From: Scenedesmus sp. ARA3
Taxonomy: Eukaryota; Chlorophyta; Chlorophyceae; Sphaeropleales; Scenedesmaceae
Assembly: GCA_004335835.1 (NCBI GenBank)
Contig: RWJK01001814.1
Location: forward strand, 75,550 to 139,129
Reading direction: 5' to 3'
Length of the DNA: 63,580 bases
The notes under the pieces were generated by a model. The model was not told the DNA's origin. It made no database searches and saw only the letters and a list, made by a program, of their open reading frames with translations. The translations under genes were made by a program, and so were the position numbers. Below, one piece after another: positions 48,166 through 58,640 of this stretch (its first letter is position 1; every line of letters starts with the position of its first letter).

Positions 48166-51100
48166 CGTGTATGTTTACGTGCGCCCACCTGATGACGATC
48201 ATCTGCGGCGGCGACACAAAGTCGCGCACGGGCACAGGGATGCGCTTCTCGATGTACTCGCACACCACGTCCACGTTGTACTTGAGCTGCGCGGAGATGG
48301 GCACCACTGGCGCGCCGTCTGCATGGGACAGCGGCAGCACGACAGGCAGCGTAAGGCAACACCCAGCACGTCAGCAGTTGCTAAGGAAGAGTTTTCATTG
48401 TACAACATGTAAGCAGGTTGTAGCGTGTTGCCATGCCTGGCCGCAGCACCAGCGCCTGGCCGGCAATGGTTGCTCGCTTGTGTATGTGTTGGCAGAACAT
48501 ATGCATTGAAAGCACGTGCGATGTGTAAGATATGCACCCAGTACATGCAGCTGCGCTTGCCACAATCGCTGGCAGCTGCTTGATGTGACACCTGCGATGG
48601 AGCCAGTTATGGATGACCTCATTGTCGAACCCATCAACCCCACACCCTAAACAACATAAAAATTAGGTTGCTATGTCAGGCACATGTCAAGTTTGGTCCC
48701 CAGCCACGGCAGCGCACCTGCGATGGTGCCCTGGATGAACTTCTGGATGGACTCGTGCTGGTTCTGCGCCACGCTCTCCGTGACCAGGTCGATCTTGTTC
48801 TGCAGGATGATGATGTCCTTCAGCCGCATGATCTCCACGGCAGCAAGGTGCTCGCTGGTCTGTGGGGAGCAACGAATTTATGCAGCAGCAGCGGCGGCAG
48901 CAGCAGCAGGGTTGTTCTACTGTGAAGAGCGCCTTGTGAACAGCACCAGCAGTGATGATAATGCAAGGTCCACGCATAACTATCTAATTGCCGTACTGTC
49001 ATGTTGCGGCGTGAGCATGATAGCAGCACACCAGCAATGTTCACAAGAATGTTGATGTTGCCAAGAATGTTGATGACTAGATGTTGCTGCCAACCTTAAG
49101 GGCTGAGCGCTGTGGCTGCAGCCCCTACAATGAGACAGGCTGCTGCAAGCGCTGCGCCTGCAGCGGTCTTGTGTGCTGTAGCAAGGTTTGGAACCCAGTG
49201 CCCCCACTCAACCTGGGCTAATCCTGGATGAAAGTCCCTGCTGCTGTAACTCCAAAAATGCATTTAACGTGACATGCAGACAACCCCTCTACTGCGCTGC
49301 TGTGACAGCCCACCACATATGTGATTGTGTAGCAAGGTTCGCTACCCAAGTGCCCCCACTTGACCTGGGCTGGGCCTGGATGAAAGTCCCTGCTGCTGCG
49401 CAGAAATGATTGTGAACTTCACTGCTGTTCTACAAGTGCAGATACTGCCATTCCTCAACGGCGCTGCTGTGGCTGGCCACCTATGAAGGCTGACGTCAAG
49501 CACACTGAGGCCAAAACTGCTGCTGCTGCTGCTGCTGCTGTACACCCCGAAACTGCCCGCACACATGCAGCACCCCAGCTTTCTTCACACAGCTCAGCCC
49601 CAGCTGCCGCTTCTGCAATGCTGCTTCAAAAAAGGACCCCGCACCTGCGGCTGCGGGCAGCTCTCGTTGGCAGCAATCAGCAGCAGCGCGCCGTCCATGA
49701 CTGCTGCTCCGTTAAGCATAGTGGCCATCAGAATGTCGTGGCCTGGGCAGTCCACAAACGACACGTGCCTGCAAAGGAAGCACCACGCAGCAGCGCAGCA
49801 GTAGACAGACTTGCACAGATTACACACATGCTGCTGGTGTGCAGGAGTGGTGCTGAACCTGGCAAGGCCTGCGCAGCACGCACAGAGCACTACAGATACA
49901 CCTGCGGTGCTGCCTGCTCTAAATGACGTGCACGCAACCAGCAGACAGGCATTCGCACGCGCGCGGCTCTCAGCCCTGGCCGCTGTCATGGGCAAGTCGA
50001 GCACAGGCACTTGCAGGGCACCCTCTGCTGCAGCCACTCGCACGAAGCAAATACAAATCGGCTGCTGGGTATTTCATAATCCCTGATCCCTGAACCCCCG
50101 TACCCTCAACCGCAAGGCAGCCGTGCGCACCTGACAAGCTGCACCGCCACGCCGCTCTGACACCAGCCCTTGTCTGAACATTGGATTCTCCAAAGCCCAA
50201 GCCCAAGAACAATAAAACCCTCAAACCCTGCGGCTGCTGGCCTCACCTGATGAGCTGCACCGGCCCGCTGCACTAATCACAAGGAGGTGCATCCTCCTTG
50301 CTGCTGCCGATTGCCGGTTTCTCTCAATCTAATCCCTCAAACCCCCATCCTTGGACCGTTGGGCTGCTGGCCTCACCTGATGAGCTGCATCGGCCCGCTG
50401 CACTGGTCACAAGGAGGTGCATCCTCCTTGCTGCTGCCAAACGCCCTGTAGCATGTTGGCCGCTCGCAGGAGGGGCACTTGTAGATCTTTGCGTTTGCAT
50501 ATCCCAGCTTGATTGTGATGTTGCGCTCAAGCTCATTCTTGAAGCGCACTGTCTGCACGCCTGAGATGGCTTTGACCACAGTTGACTTTCCGTGCGCCAC
50601 GTGACCGATGGTGCCTGCAGGATGCAAGCGGTAAAGAACAAACCCATGCAACGAGGTAGATTATGAGGTGATCAAGCTGCAAGGGAGTAGCTTTGCAACG
50701 GACCCAGCAGCTGGCACAGCCCAGCTTGATGTGTGACACACACTGTTTGACACACACTGTTTGACAGCGGTTGTGTCCCTGCTTGTTTGCTTGCTGTGAC
50801 AAGCCACTGCTTCAGGGCGCCAGGTGCTGCAGCAGCTGCTTTGCAGGCGACGCGGCAGTTGGCTGGCGCTGCTACTGCTACTGCTGCTGCGCATATGCTT
50901 GCTGCTTTCCCTGCAAGCTGCAGAGCTGTGCTAGCTTGCCAAGAGCTTGCACACACGCCTACAGCAGCCGTGATGTGGCAGCTGCTGCAGCCCTGCGGCT
51001 TCAAATCTACACCCCTGGCCCCGGATCACGAGCAGCAAGTGTTACATGCGTGCAGCTAAACGACAGTGCATGGCAGCTGCCGCACACATGCAACTGGGCT

Positions 51101-51473
51101 GCTAGCCTGCTGATGCAACTCAGTTGCAGTGGCAGTTGCTAGCACTGCTTGGACGGCACCTGCGCTTGCAGTTGCTGCCTTGTAGGTGGTATGTGCAGAT
51201 CGTGCACTGCTTGCTTCTGACTGCCCTGCATACCTATGTTGATGGTCGCCTGCCTGCTGATGACTTCTGGGGACAGTGGGTTGAGGTTCTCTACCACTAG
51301 TGTCTTCAGGTCCTGCAAGTCCAGTGCATAAATACCTTGGCTGTGAATTTCCCTCACTGCCAGAAGCCATGAGCTGTCGATCGCATGGAAACAGCTGCTT
51401 GTGCTGCTGTCTGGTGTGCTACTGCTGGTGCCGGTCTGCTTACTTGCTCGCGCAAGCCCTTCGATTTAGCCAT
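43885..51473 (-). CDS. EIF2G: Translation initiation factor eIF2, gamma subunit
   Basis: Ten exons close to 460 residues, the normal eIF2-gamma length: complement of 51473..51444, 51312..51234, 50614..50377, 49768..49645, 48859..48718, 48318..48189, 47647..47542, 45669..45487, 44732..44619, 44121..43885. It starts [10 protein letters not shown] and continues [19 protein letters not shown]1 is GHVAHGKS (40-47), the zinc ribbon uses Cys83, Cys86, Cys105 and Cys108, G3 is DCPGH (122-126) and G4 is NKID (178-181). Later blocks include [31 protein letters not shown] and [12 protein letters not shown]. As part of eIF2 it binds GTP and initiator Met-tRNA in the cytosol. Introns hold exon-end copies and a long alternating purine-pyrimidine tract. 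Confidence 0.95.
44205..44245 (-). repeat. Copy of eIF2-gamma last-exon head
   Basis: [15 protein letters not shown] repeats [15 protein letters not shown] of the exon at 44121, behind the same CCCGCAG acceptor, about 125 bp upstream in the sense direction. Confidence 0.9.
44773..44835 (-). repeat. Copy of eIF2-gamma exon 9 head
   Basis: [17 protein letters not shown] sequence behind a CTGCTGCTGCACGTG stretch repeats [12 protein letters not shown] of exon 44732..44619. It is preceded by a short CTG run in the sense direction. Confidence 0.8.
45050..45345 (-). repeat. Copies of eIF2-gamma exon 8 tail
   Basis: Segments at about 45053-45125 ([19 protein letters not shown]) and about 45275-45345 (GVGLTVN then a frameshifted RADRLVGQ) repeat the end of exon 45669..45487. 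Each keeps CAG/GTGCG donors. The spacing is about 200 bp and both copies carry changes. Confidence 0.88.
45758..46235 (-). repeat. Array of eIF2-gamma exon 8 heads
   Basis: The exon head [13 protein letters not shown] recurs with the landmark CTTCACGCGG/CTTCACGCAG at 45764, 45903 and 46102 (real exon 45625). A broken fifth copy lies at about 46209. The first two intervals are exactly 139 bp and nearly identical; the next is 199 bp. Acceptors TGCCGCAG or GCGCAG are retained in most. Confidence 0.93.
46250..47410. repeat. About 1.2 kb of alternating purine-pyrimidine (CA/CG-rich) DNA
   Basis: Within an eIF2-gamma intron, the plus strand is mostly CACA, CGCA, GCGC and CATGCA steps (plus-strand C/A bias turning briefly to G/T at 46770-46830). 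Alternating purine-pyrimidine of this kind favours Z-DNA. It opens long spurious frames on both strands with Cys/Val/Ala or His/Thr/Ala only, which are not genes. Confidence 0.9.
47600..47885 (-). repeat. Copies of eIF2-gamma exon 7 head
   Basis: [16 protein letters not shown] with its acceptor is real at 47647 and repeated at about 47767 and about 47886 (period about 119-120 bp). The 47767 copy is nearly identical. The farthest copy has changes (REVEELQN) and GGCCAG as acceptor. Confidence 0.93.
50225..50310 (-). repeat. Copy of eIF2-gamma exon 3 tail with a stop codon
   Basis: About 70 bp repeats the exon 3 end ([19 protein letters not shown] plus GTGAGG) 145 bp downstream. In the copy the codon for Gln107 is TAG, so it reads [15 protein letters not shown]. 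It is a clear non-functional exon copy. Confidence 0.92.
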
Positions 51474-51654
51474 GCTGGGCGACTATTTCAGCAATCAAAG
51501 GTACTACAAGTTGCACCAAACGATCTGTATCGCAGTGGTTTGTCACGGGTGCTGGTGGGCGGCTTCAGCGAGTGTGCAACAGCGTGCTGATCATAAGTAT
51601 TTGAAAATGCACGTACACAGTCCCACTTATACAGAGCATTGCGATCAGTTAGAC

Positions 51655-51915
51655 TTAAAGCAAGTCCTCACATGTCAGAACTGGCAGGTGTTTGTGCTTG
51701 AACTTGGTCTCTCTGACTTGCTTAATCAGGGCACTGGTTGGCTCAGGTGACGTTTCCTGCAGAATGTGGTTTTCAGGGACGAAGAACAGGTGTCGCTGGC
51801 TGCCTGGGTAGTGCTGTACAGCAAAGCAGGCAACCGAATGCAAGCAACCGCTGTCCTCAGCACGTTTACATGAACACATTATACGAAGTTGTGGTTTTGT
51901 TCGCGACGTCAACAC
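51655..51915 (-). CDS. Possible terminal exon of an unknown gene
   Basis: This minus-strand frame ends 181 bp before the eIF2-gamma start. It includes YPGSQRHLFFVPENHI and ALIKQVRETKFKHKHLPVL, which looks more protein-like than neighbouring chance frames. An internal CTGCAG just before ETSPEPTS could be an acceptor. I found no upstream exon and recognise no family. Confidence 0.2.
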   Translation of the reverse strand: MLTSRTKPQLRIMCSCKRAEDSGCLHSVACFAVQHYPGSQRHLFFVPENHILQETSPEPTSALIKQVRETKFKHKHLPVLTCEDLL

Positions 51916-52946
51916 GATACGTGAGCCAGCCCACTGGCTGTCACGAACAGCTACTGCTCATGAGCAACCATCTGCTGGACATCACTATGATCATGCAGAG
52001 TGAAGCATCGCTAGTCATGCTGCGATACAGCGTGTATTCAGTTATCTGCTAAGCACTCTAGGCCTACTAGGGAGCTGTGCTGGCGCAAGCGGTCAAAGCA
52101 GCAGCTCACGGCAGCAGGCTCTGCTGGGCAAGCATGAACCAGGCAGCGACTGTGCTGGTGAGGGTTGCAGGGCCTCGCACACATCAGCAAAAGTTTCATC
52201 AGGGCCTTGGGCTTACTCAGCTCTTGGTCAAACCTTCTGCGGTGTGGTGCCATGCTGCACTGCTGCTGCACTGACTGACTGCGGCCGCACATGAGCATGT
52301 CCTGCAACCATGCCGTGGGCTTGCTGTCATGCTGTCGACAGTGCGATTGATACTTGACATATAAGCAGGCCAGCAAAGTGGGCGTCGAATGCTGTGTTAT
52401 GGTGGTTAGTTTGGCTGGCGGCATCCTGCAAGCTTGGGCAGGCAAAACAGTAGCTGGCAGCATGGGTCGGGCGCATGCACAGAAGTTGAAACGCACATGC
52501 TATTTTTGCGCTCCATGCCGCCATCAGTGCACACCCAAAATTAGTTCGGTGTGTCTCCAACCAACTTCAACGGACACTGTCTTGGGACCTGTGTTGAGTA
52601 TTGCTTACCATGCCATTTCTCATCAGCTGGCTCCTTTCACACCACAGTCAAGGAACCGCATAAAACCGTCATTTGCATCGTAAGCTGTGCTTGCCACTTG
52701 TAAATCAGCAAGCACTTTAGGGCACAAGCCTGGCCAGCTGAGCAGCAGACACCACCCCCAGCATCCGCTGTCACAACTGGCCATCAAAACTCATGAACTG
52801 AAAGGCCGCATGCTGCGCAGTACGCAGCCGCAACGGCATTCACTTCTGGCGCCAAACACAGCAGCAGCACTCACTTCTGATCACACGCGTGGCCTGTCTG
52901 CTGCAGAGCATGCGGCAATCACAACAGATCTGCAGCCGACGGCGAC

Positions 52947-53009
52947 TGCACAACCCTGCCTTGCAGTAGCATGGCAGCGAAGCTCACCGGCAGCTTGTGT
53001 GCCACTTGA
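52947..53009. repeat. 63-bp exact repeat abutting the gap (copy 1)
   Basis: This is identical to 62843-62905, from TGCACAACCCTGCC to GTGTGCCACTTGA. It ends exactly at the N run, and the sequence after the gap resumes with GCCACTTG. The gap is probably caused by this repeat. Confidence 0.95.
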
Positions 53010-53059
53010 NNNNNNNNNNNNNNNNNNNNNNNNNNNNNNNNNNNNNNNNNNNNNNNNNN
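53010..53059. other. Assembly gap, 50 N
   Basis: Fifty N characters. Both sides carry GCCACTTG, so the true missing length is uncertain. Confidence 1.
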
Positions 53060-53099
53060 GCCACTTGTCATGCAATCATGCGTCATGTGTGTAATGCAT

Positions 53100-53190
53100 G
53101 TGATGTAGTGTGATGTGAGGTTGCAGAGGTGTGATGTGATGTGAGGTTGCAGAGGTGTGATGTAGTGTGATGTGAGGTTGCAGAGGTGTC
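53100..53190. repeat. Minisatellite, about three units
   Basis: Units of 28-33 bp built on TGTGATGTGAGGTTGCAGAG occur three times immediately after the gap. Confidence 0.9.
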
Positions 53191-53639
53191 TGCCACAGTT
53201 TCATAAAGCACAACCAGCGTAGTCAAACAGTGCACTCGCAGTACTGGACAGGGAAACACAGCCGTGAAATCGGGCATAGGGCATGCAACATGCGGTGTGA
53301 AAAAACAGTTTTACGGTGTGCAAGAGTCGCAATGAAGTCTACTCCGTTGGGTGTGTGTCAGGTGGCGCCTGGCACAGCCAGCTCGATAGCAGTCTGACAC
53401 TGACTGGAGGCCATCACAGCAAGGCGCCACACCGCATGCAACAGCGCATGCACCCCTGCTCCTCGAATTGGATGCCTGGGTGGCATTATTGCATGCGGGG
53501 TCAGCCACACAGAAACAGCGACTTGTGACCATCACCGCAGCTCCAGCAACTCGCACAGTGTGCCACAACTGCAACCCCGGCCCTTCCCAAAACACAAAAT
53601 GCAGCGGCAAACAGCGAATCATAGCTTTTGTTGGTCATG

Positions 53640-55300
53640 CTGCACATTAGCTCTGCGCGCACACGTGCAACTGCACAGAGCCTTTTGTTTACTAGCTGCA
53701 GCAGCGGATGGGACGCCTACTGCCCGCAACACGCATGCAAACACAGGTTTACTGTAGCTTTCACGTACAGCAACGCTGACCAACCTCACTAGTCAAACGC
53801 AAGACCAGCGCGCCAGTGCATCCCAAGCAGAGGAGCAACTGTGCGTGATTCGTAAAGCATCCCTGCAAACCGTGACCGTAGTGCAGCAATGTGGAACCGT
53901 GCAGTGCAAACCAGCCTGTCAACATGGACTGTGTGACAATGAAAAGATGTGGCCAAACCAAACACCCCCTTGCAAGATGAAGCATGCGTTGCGCACAGCA
54001 CGCATGCACTGAAATGCAAATATGTGATATAACAGTAGTAGTGTGTAATAGCGGCCAAGATCCAACATGTGTTCAACACTTGCAGTGACAGCTGGCTAGG
54101 CCTGAGGCCTGCTGCCCAGCTGTTCACTGTGAAGTTTGCCCTGAACAGCAGCACAAACTCCATTCTACTGTGGAGTTTGCCCTGAACAGCAGCACAAACT
54201 CCAATCAACTGTGAAGTCTGCCCTGAACATCAGCACAAACCCCAGGAAGCTGCAGCACCCACCCCACCCCCCTGACAACTCTTGACACCTATATGCATGA
54301 TCCCACACCCGTGTATGGTCGTTCCATAGATCCCACCTGCGTTCCCCAACAAAGCATCCGCCTCATTCAAAAGCATCTAGAGAGGCGCAGTGCTGCTTCA
54401 CTGCCCCTCCTGAGTCTGCACAAAAGTAACGCTCCAAACCAAGCAGCAGCAACTCACATGTGCCCTCGTGACAAGGTAAGATGCTGATATGCGTGAAAAT
54501 GCAGTGCTGATGCATGCATTGTGTTCATTCCAAATGAGTGGATGGAGGTTTGTGTGGAAGCCAGCCATTCGATGGCTGGCAGGTCGCATACCTTGCACTG
54601 CCAGGTTTCTTTGGATGCAGATGATGCAGTGCAGTATGCCGTGGGACAATGCTGCAGCAGTGCAATGATGTATGTCACAAGACCTCATGCGATATGCCCA
54701 AAACTTGCAGTCTAACAATACGCAATCGGCTGGGAGTCAGCATACCGCCACAGGAGCCACAAACGTTCACAATCTTGCATAGCACAAGGATAACAACTAG
54801 TAGCAGCAGCAGCGGCGGCAGGTGGGCTGCTGTGCTGCTGTCTTGAAGCGCAGTACGCCCTTCCCACTGACTTTCCCACTAAACTTTCACAGGCAAGTTT
54901 CCATATCGTGACGTTGCATTGCGTTGCAGTGACAGCAACACAGTGTAGCCAAAGAGGACAGTGCAACACAGCGGGACGACTCAACTGCCGCTGACCAAAA
55001 CTTGAAGAGTGTTCTGAGCCACATGTTTGCAAACACCGTCCCACTGACCCGCACTGTGGAAAACATAGGTGCAGGCATACAGCAGCAGGAGGGCAGTCTG
55101 CATGCCTGCAATAAAACTATCCATCGCAAACAGTCTTGCCAACCCAGGCGAGGAGTGAATGTTGTCACCCAAGCATGCACCCAAACTGGTAGGGCTGACG
55201 CTGCTGAAACTTTCTGCATGCTGCTGACATGCTGCAGTTGTCACACACTAGAAGCATGCTGCACCAGAGCACAACGACATCGCCTTTGAGTGCGCTGCCA
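53640..55300. repeat. Diverged duplicated segment, copy A
   Basis: Several short blocks match, in the same order and orientation, blocks at 60.65-62.3 kb. Examples: TGCACAGAGCC... near 53675 with TGCACAGCCC... near 60688; ACAGCTGGCTAGGCC at 54089 with ACAGCCGGCTAGGCC at 61141; AATCTTGCATAGCAC at 54770 with AGTCTTGCATAGCAC at 61741; CACCCAAGCATGCAC at 55167 with TCACCCAAGCATGCAC at 62177. No gene is visible in either copy. Confidence 0.65.
54120..54245. repeat. Three-unit tandem repeat of about 43 bp
   Basis: ACTGTGAAGTTTGCCCTGAA followed by CAGCAGCACAAACTCC recurs at about 54125, 54168 and 54210 with small changes (GTGGAG, GTGAAGTCTG). It lies inside duplicated segment copy A; copy B has only one remnant. 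Confidence 0.85.
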
Positions 55301-55886
55301 TTCGATCTGCAGTAGCAGCAGCATCATTCTGCACCTTTCATGCGTACAACTCTCCAGGCCGGAGTGAGCTGCAGACTGCAAGCACAGCATTCACACTGTG
55401 CACACACTCCTGATCCAACTAAAGCCATACCACGGTGTAGAACTCATGTGCTAGCGGAGCCATGCCAATTGCGGATCCCTGCCACCTGTCACCAATCAGA
55501 CATATGCATGCATGCCTGTAATCGTTGATACAGCACAGTCCACAGCAAATAGACCCAACCCTATCTTGCTAGGCAAAGCAACAGCAGCGTGTATGCCAGA
55601 ACCACGCATTGCTACAGGCAAGTAAGGCACCAGCATGGCAGGTAAGAGCACACAAGTGCTCAGCCCATGCCAGCCCACAACAAACAGCAGCACAAGGCGG
55701 TACAACATCACCCGCCAAAGAAGACACCAGCACCCGCAGAAGTCAACAACACCAGCCGAGACATCAAGAGTAACTGCCTCACCAAACAGCTGCCCATGTT
55801 CCACTCTCTTCACAACTGACCGCAAGCCCCACTGCTGCTGCATTGTCATGCAGTACAGTGTGCCGCATGGTCTGGTGCCAGGCACT

Positions 55887-58323
55887 TCAGTTAACAATAT
55901 CTGAAGGGTCTGTGAACCAAATCGACTTGAACTTTGAAAAGTCAGCGTCGTCTTCGTCTTTACCCTCAAGGGCATCGCACCAAGTCTTGCCCTTTTCTGC
56001 CTCGTTCTTACCCCACTTGGTTCCTCTGTCGATGGCCACTGCCATGCGCTCTGTGTCAAGGTTGGCAATTGTGGCCAGCCCACCTCCACACACCTGCACA
56101 GCAGCAGCACAAACAGCAGCAGCAGCAGCAGCGTCATTTCATAAGGTATATGCTCAGTGGGCGAGCGCTCATGAGCTGCAGGCAAGGTGGACAAGTCCAC
56201 TTACATGCACAGAGCTATGGCTTGCAGGTCACATATATAAAAACAGCCCCATCTCCAAACACCCATGCTCAGCAAGCAAGTACTTTTCAGCCAGCCAGCA
56301 GCTGGAAGCCAACATCAAGGTGCGTTGCTGCTGCTGCTGCTGCTGCCTTTCACCACCAGAACAGTGTGAATGCTGCCAAATGCATTGCTGTGTCTCACCT
56401 TGGCCTCATTGTTGTCCACCAAAGGATTGCCGGTGAGCCTGAGCAGCGACTGTGGCAGCGATGGATTTCCAACAGTAGCTGTACTGCGTGACTGGAAACA
56501 GATCCCAGCGCCGTACTGCAGTGCAGCAAACAGCAATTGCAAGCACAGTCACCCTGTGCACTGCCCAAGGCTGTTGTGCTGCATGCATGCATCGGCAAGG
56601 TGCTAATGACTCGCTGGTATGATCATCGTGTCATGTTGAAAACTGTTGTGGCCAACAGACATTGTGGCAGCTGAAACCAACCACTGTTGACGCACATGCA
56701 GCGCACCTTTGCTTTGTTGCCTTTCACTGTAGTGCCGTCCACTGTTAGGCCGGTTTTCACTGTAGCCGTGTTGCGCAGGATGACGCGCACGCCGCCGCCG
56801 CAGATGTTGGACTCCTTGTCTCCATTGCCGTCCACGCTGCCCTTCTTGATGTTGACAGCAAAGGTGCCACGCAGCCACATGCCACGTTTGGCATTTTTGC
56901 TGAACGTGACCTGGCTGAGAGTCACTGGCACGGCCTTGGTGTTGCTTTCGGGTGCAGCCTGGCAGTCCATCAGAAGGCCCGCGTTGCCGTTGCCGATGAA
57001 CGAGGATGCTGGCAGGCCTTCCAGCTTCAGGCTTTCCTTGACATCGTTAGAGGCGCAGGTTTTGTACTGCAGTCCATTTCCGCCGCAGCCTTTCACCTTC
57101 ACAGTCTTTCCTTCAACCTTGCCGCCACCCTCCACCAAGATGCCGTCGAGCTGCACCTGGTTGATGCCAACCCTCTCAAGCTTGATCGTTTCGGCGGAGT
57201 TGATGCGGATGCCGGAAGCCGGAATGCTGGCTGCGGCCACTGCTGAGTTGCCCGCATTGATTTTTGTGTTGCTGATGGTGACCGTCCTGAAAGCGTCAAT
57301 TTGGACGACAGCACATGGCTCACTGGTGCACGAGCCGCCACTGCCGGAGAACACAAAGTTGATGTTGTCCAAGGTGAAAGAACTGCTTGTGTCTGCAGTG
57401 GTCGGCTTTGCTACAATGACAGCCACATTTGAATTTTTGCCGAGGTCAATCTTGATATCCTGGCCCAGCGGCTTGGTTTTGCACCATGGCTTGATAGTCC
57501 AGACTGTGATGCCGCTATTCAGCACAATTGGGCCATCAGCCCCCCTCTCAAACTTGCCGGTACACTGGGTGAAGATTGCTGCTGACGCGGTGCCGGTCTT
57601 GCATTTGTTGTTGAATTTTGGAGGATCCTCCAAAGCAGCTTTCAGCTCTGCGTAGTTTGTGACTATGCAGTCATTAACAGCAGCTGTGGCAGGCAGCAAA
57701 CAGTAGTAGCAGCGGCAGCAGCAGCGGCGGTGGCAGCAGCGGTGGTGGCAGCGCGGTCAACAGCTGTGCCTGACATGCAGCTTGCAAGGGCTGGTAAGGC
57801 CTGGCAGGCAACAGCACGCACGGCACATAGCACGCTGTCCATGCCATGCAGCACTAGCGCAGTTCGTGGCAGTTCATGGCAACATCGATAAGGCCGACGA
57901 GGTGAAGTTATGTTGAGTGGTAGTGATGTTGCTGCTGTTGCTGCTGTTGCTGCTGCTGTTGCTGCTGCTGCTGTTTGTGCATGTACATACAAGCTGCCCG
58001 CCCAACATGGATTGCGCAGCACTTGTTTGTGTTGCATGCGGGCTTCTTAAAGGCACTTGCATTCCATGCACTGCACAGATTGTGCAGAGTATGCCATGAG
58101 CTGTGCCAGCTGGCCACTACCACAGCTACTCAAAGGCGCAAGCTCGAAGCAGCGACGCCGCATGGTCTGCGTTAAGTATGTTGCGCTCAGCTGCTGTCAG
58201 CTTACCATCTGATACTTCCTCTGCCTCCTGTGGGTCCACGTAGTCAACAGGCACACTCCTCACCAGAGGGCATGCCAGCAGCATCACTGCTGCCAGCAGC
58301 AGGACCAGCCTTGCACAGACCAT
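55887..58323 (-). CDS. Secreted parallel beta-helix protein
   Basis: Exons complement of 58323..58206, 57683..56707, 56515..56399 and 56093..55887 close to 472 residues. VCARLVLLLAAVMLLACPLV is a signal peptide. The main exon has regularly spaced short strands typical of right-handed beta-helix (pectate-lyase-like) proteins: SGIRINSAETIKLERVGI, LDGILVEGGGKVEGKTVKV, NGNAGLLMDC, AKRGMWLRGTF, GGGVRVILRNTATVKTGLTV. Cys pairs are frequent. The C-terminus (VAIDRGTKWGKNEAEKGKTW) is charged and outside the helix. Such proteins are often polysaccharide lyases or surface binders; no catalytic residues can be assigned by eye. No exon-end copies are seen in its introns. Confidence 0.8.
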
Positions 58324-58640
58324 GGCCTCAGGTAACTGCAAGTCACAAACAGCACAGCAGGAAATCAAATGTGTTGTGAATATCTTGGAGCATTTTGAGA
58401 GATCACACTTCGTGTTCCTGTGGCTCTGTCGTCAGGGAGTCACTGCTCAGGAAGTTCAGCATTCAGCAAAACACCAGGCTGGATGACACGACCATGCCGC
58501 GAGCGCAACGTCTCTAAGTTCATTGCAAGTAACACAGAAGATGTGTTGGAACGCCAGGGGCAAGCGTGCGCGCCGGCAGTACCCGCAGCGTGGGCTAGTC
58601 TGACTCACTGAGCACTGGGCGGTGTGCCAGCCGAATACTG

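Larger units (their letters stand above)
51474..55886. other. 4.4 kb with no supported gene, includes assembly gap
   Basis: It holds the eIF2-gamma promoter, an open frame at 51655-51915 (minus, possibly a terminal exon), the gap at 53010-53059, a small satellite at 53100-53190, and one half of a diverged duplication (about 53.64-55.3 kb). Confidence 0.5.

Noticed and set aside
58..51473. Exon copies as pure assembly errors
   Set aside because: Copies carry distinct substitutions, stops and changed acceptors, and occur on both strands in five genes. An artefact cannot be fully excluded for the near-identical 130- and 139-bp units.
56687..57655. 322-codon plus-strand frame
   Set aside because: It is antisense to the beta-helix exon, whose translation has a clear fold pattern and signal peptide.
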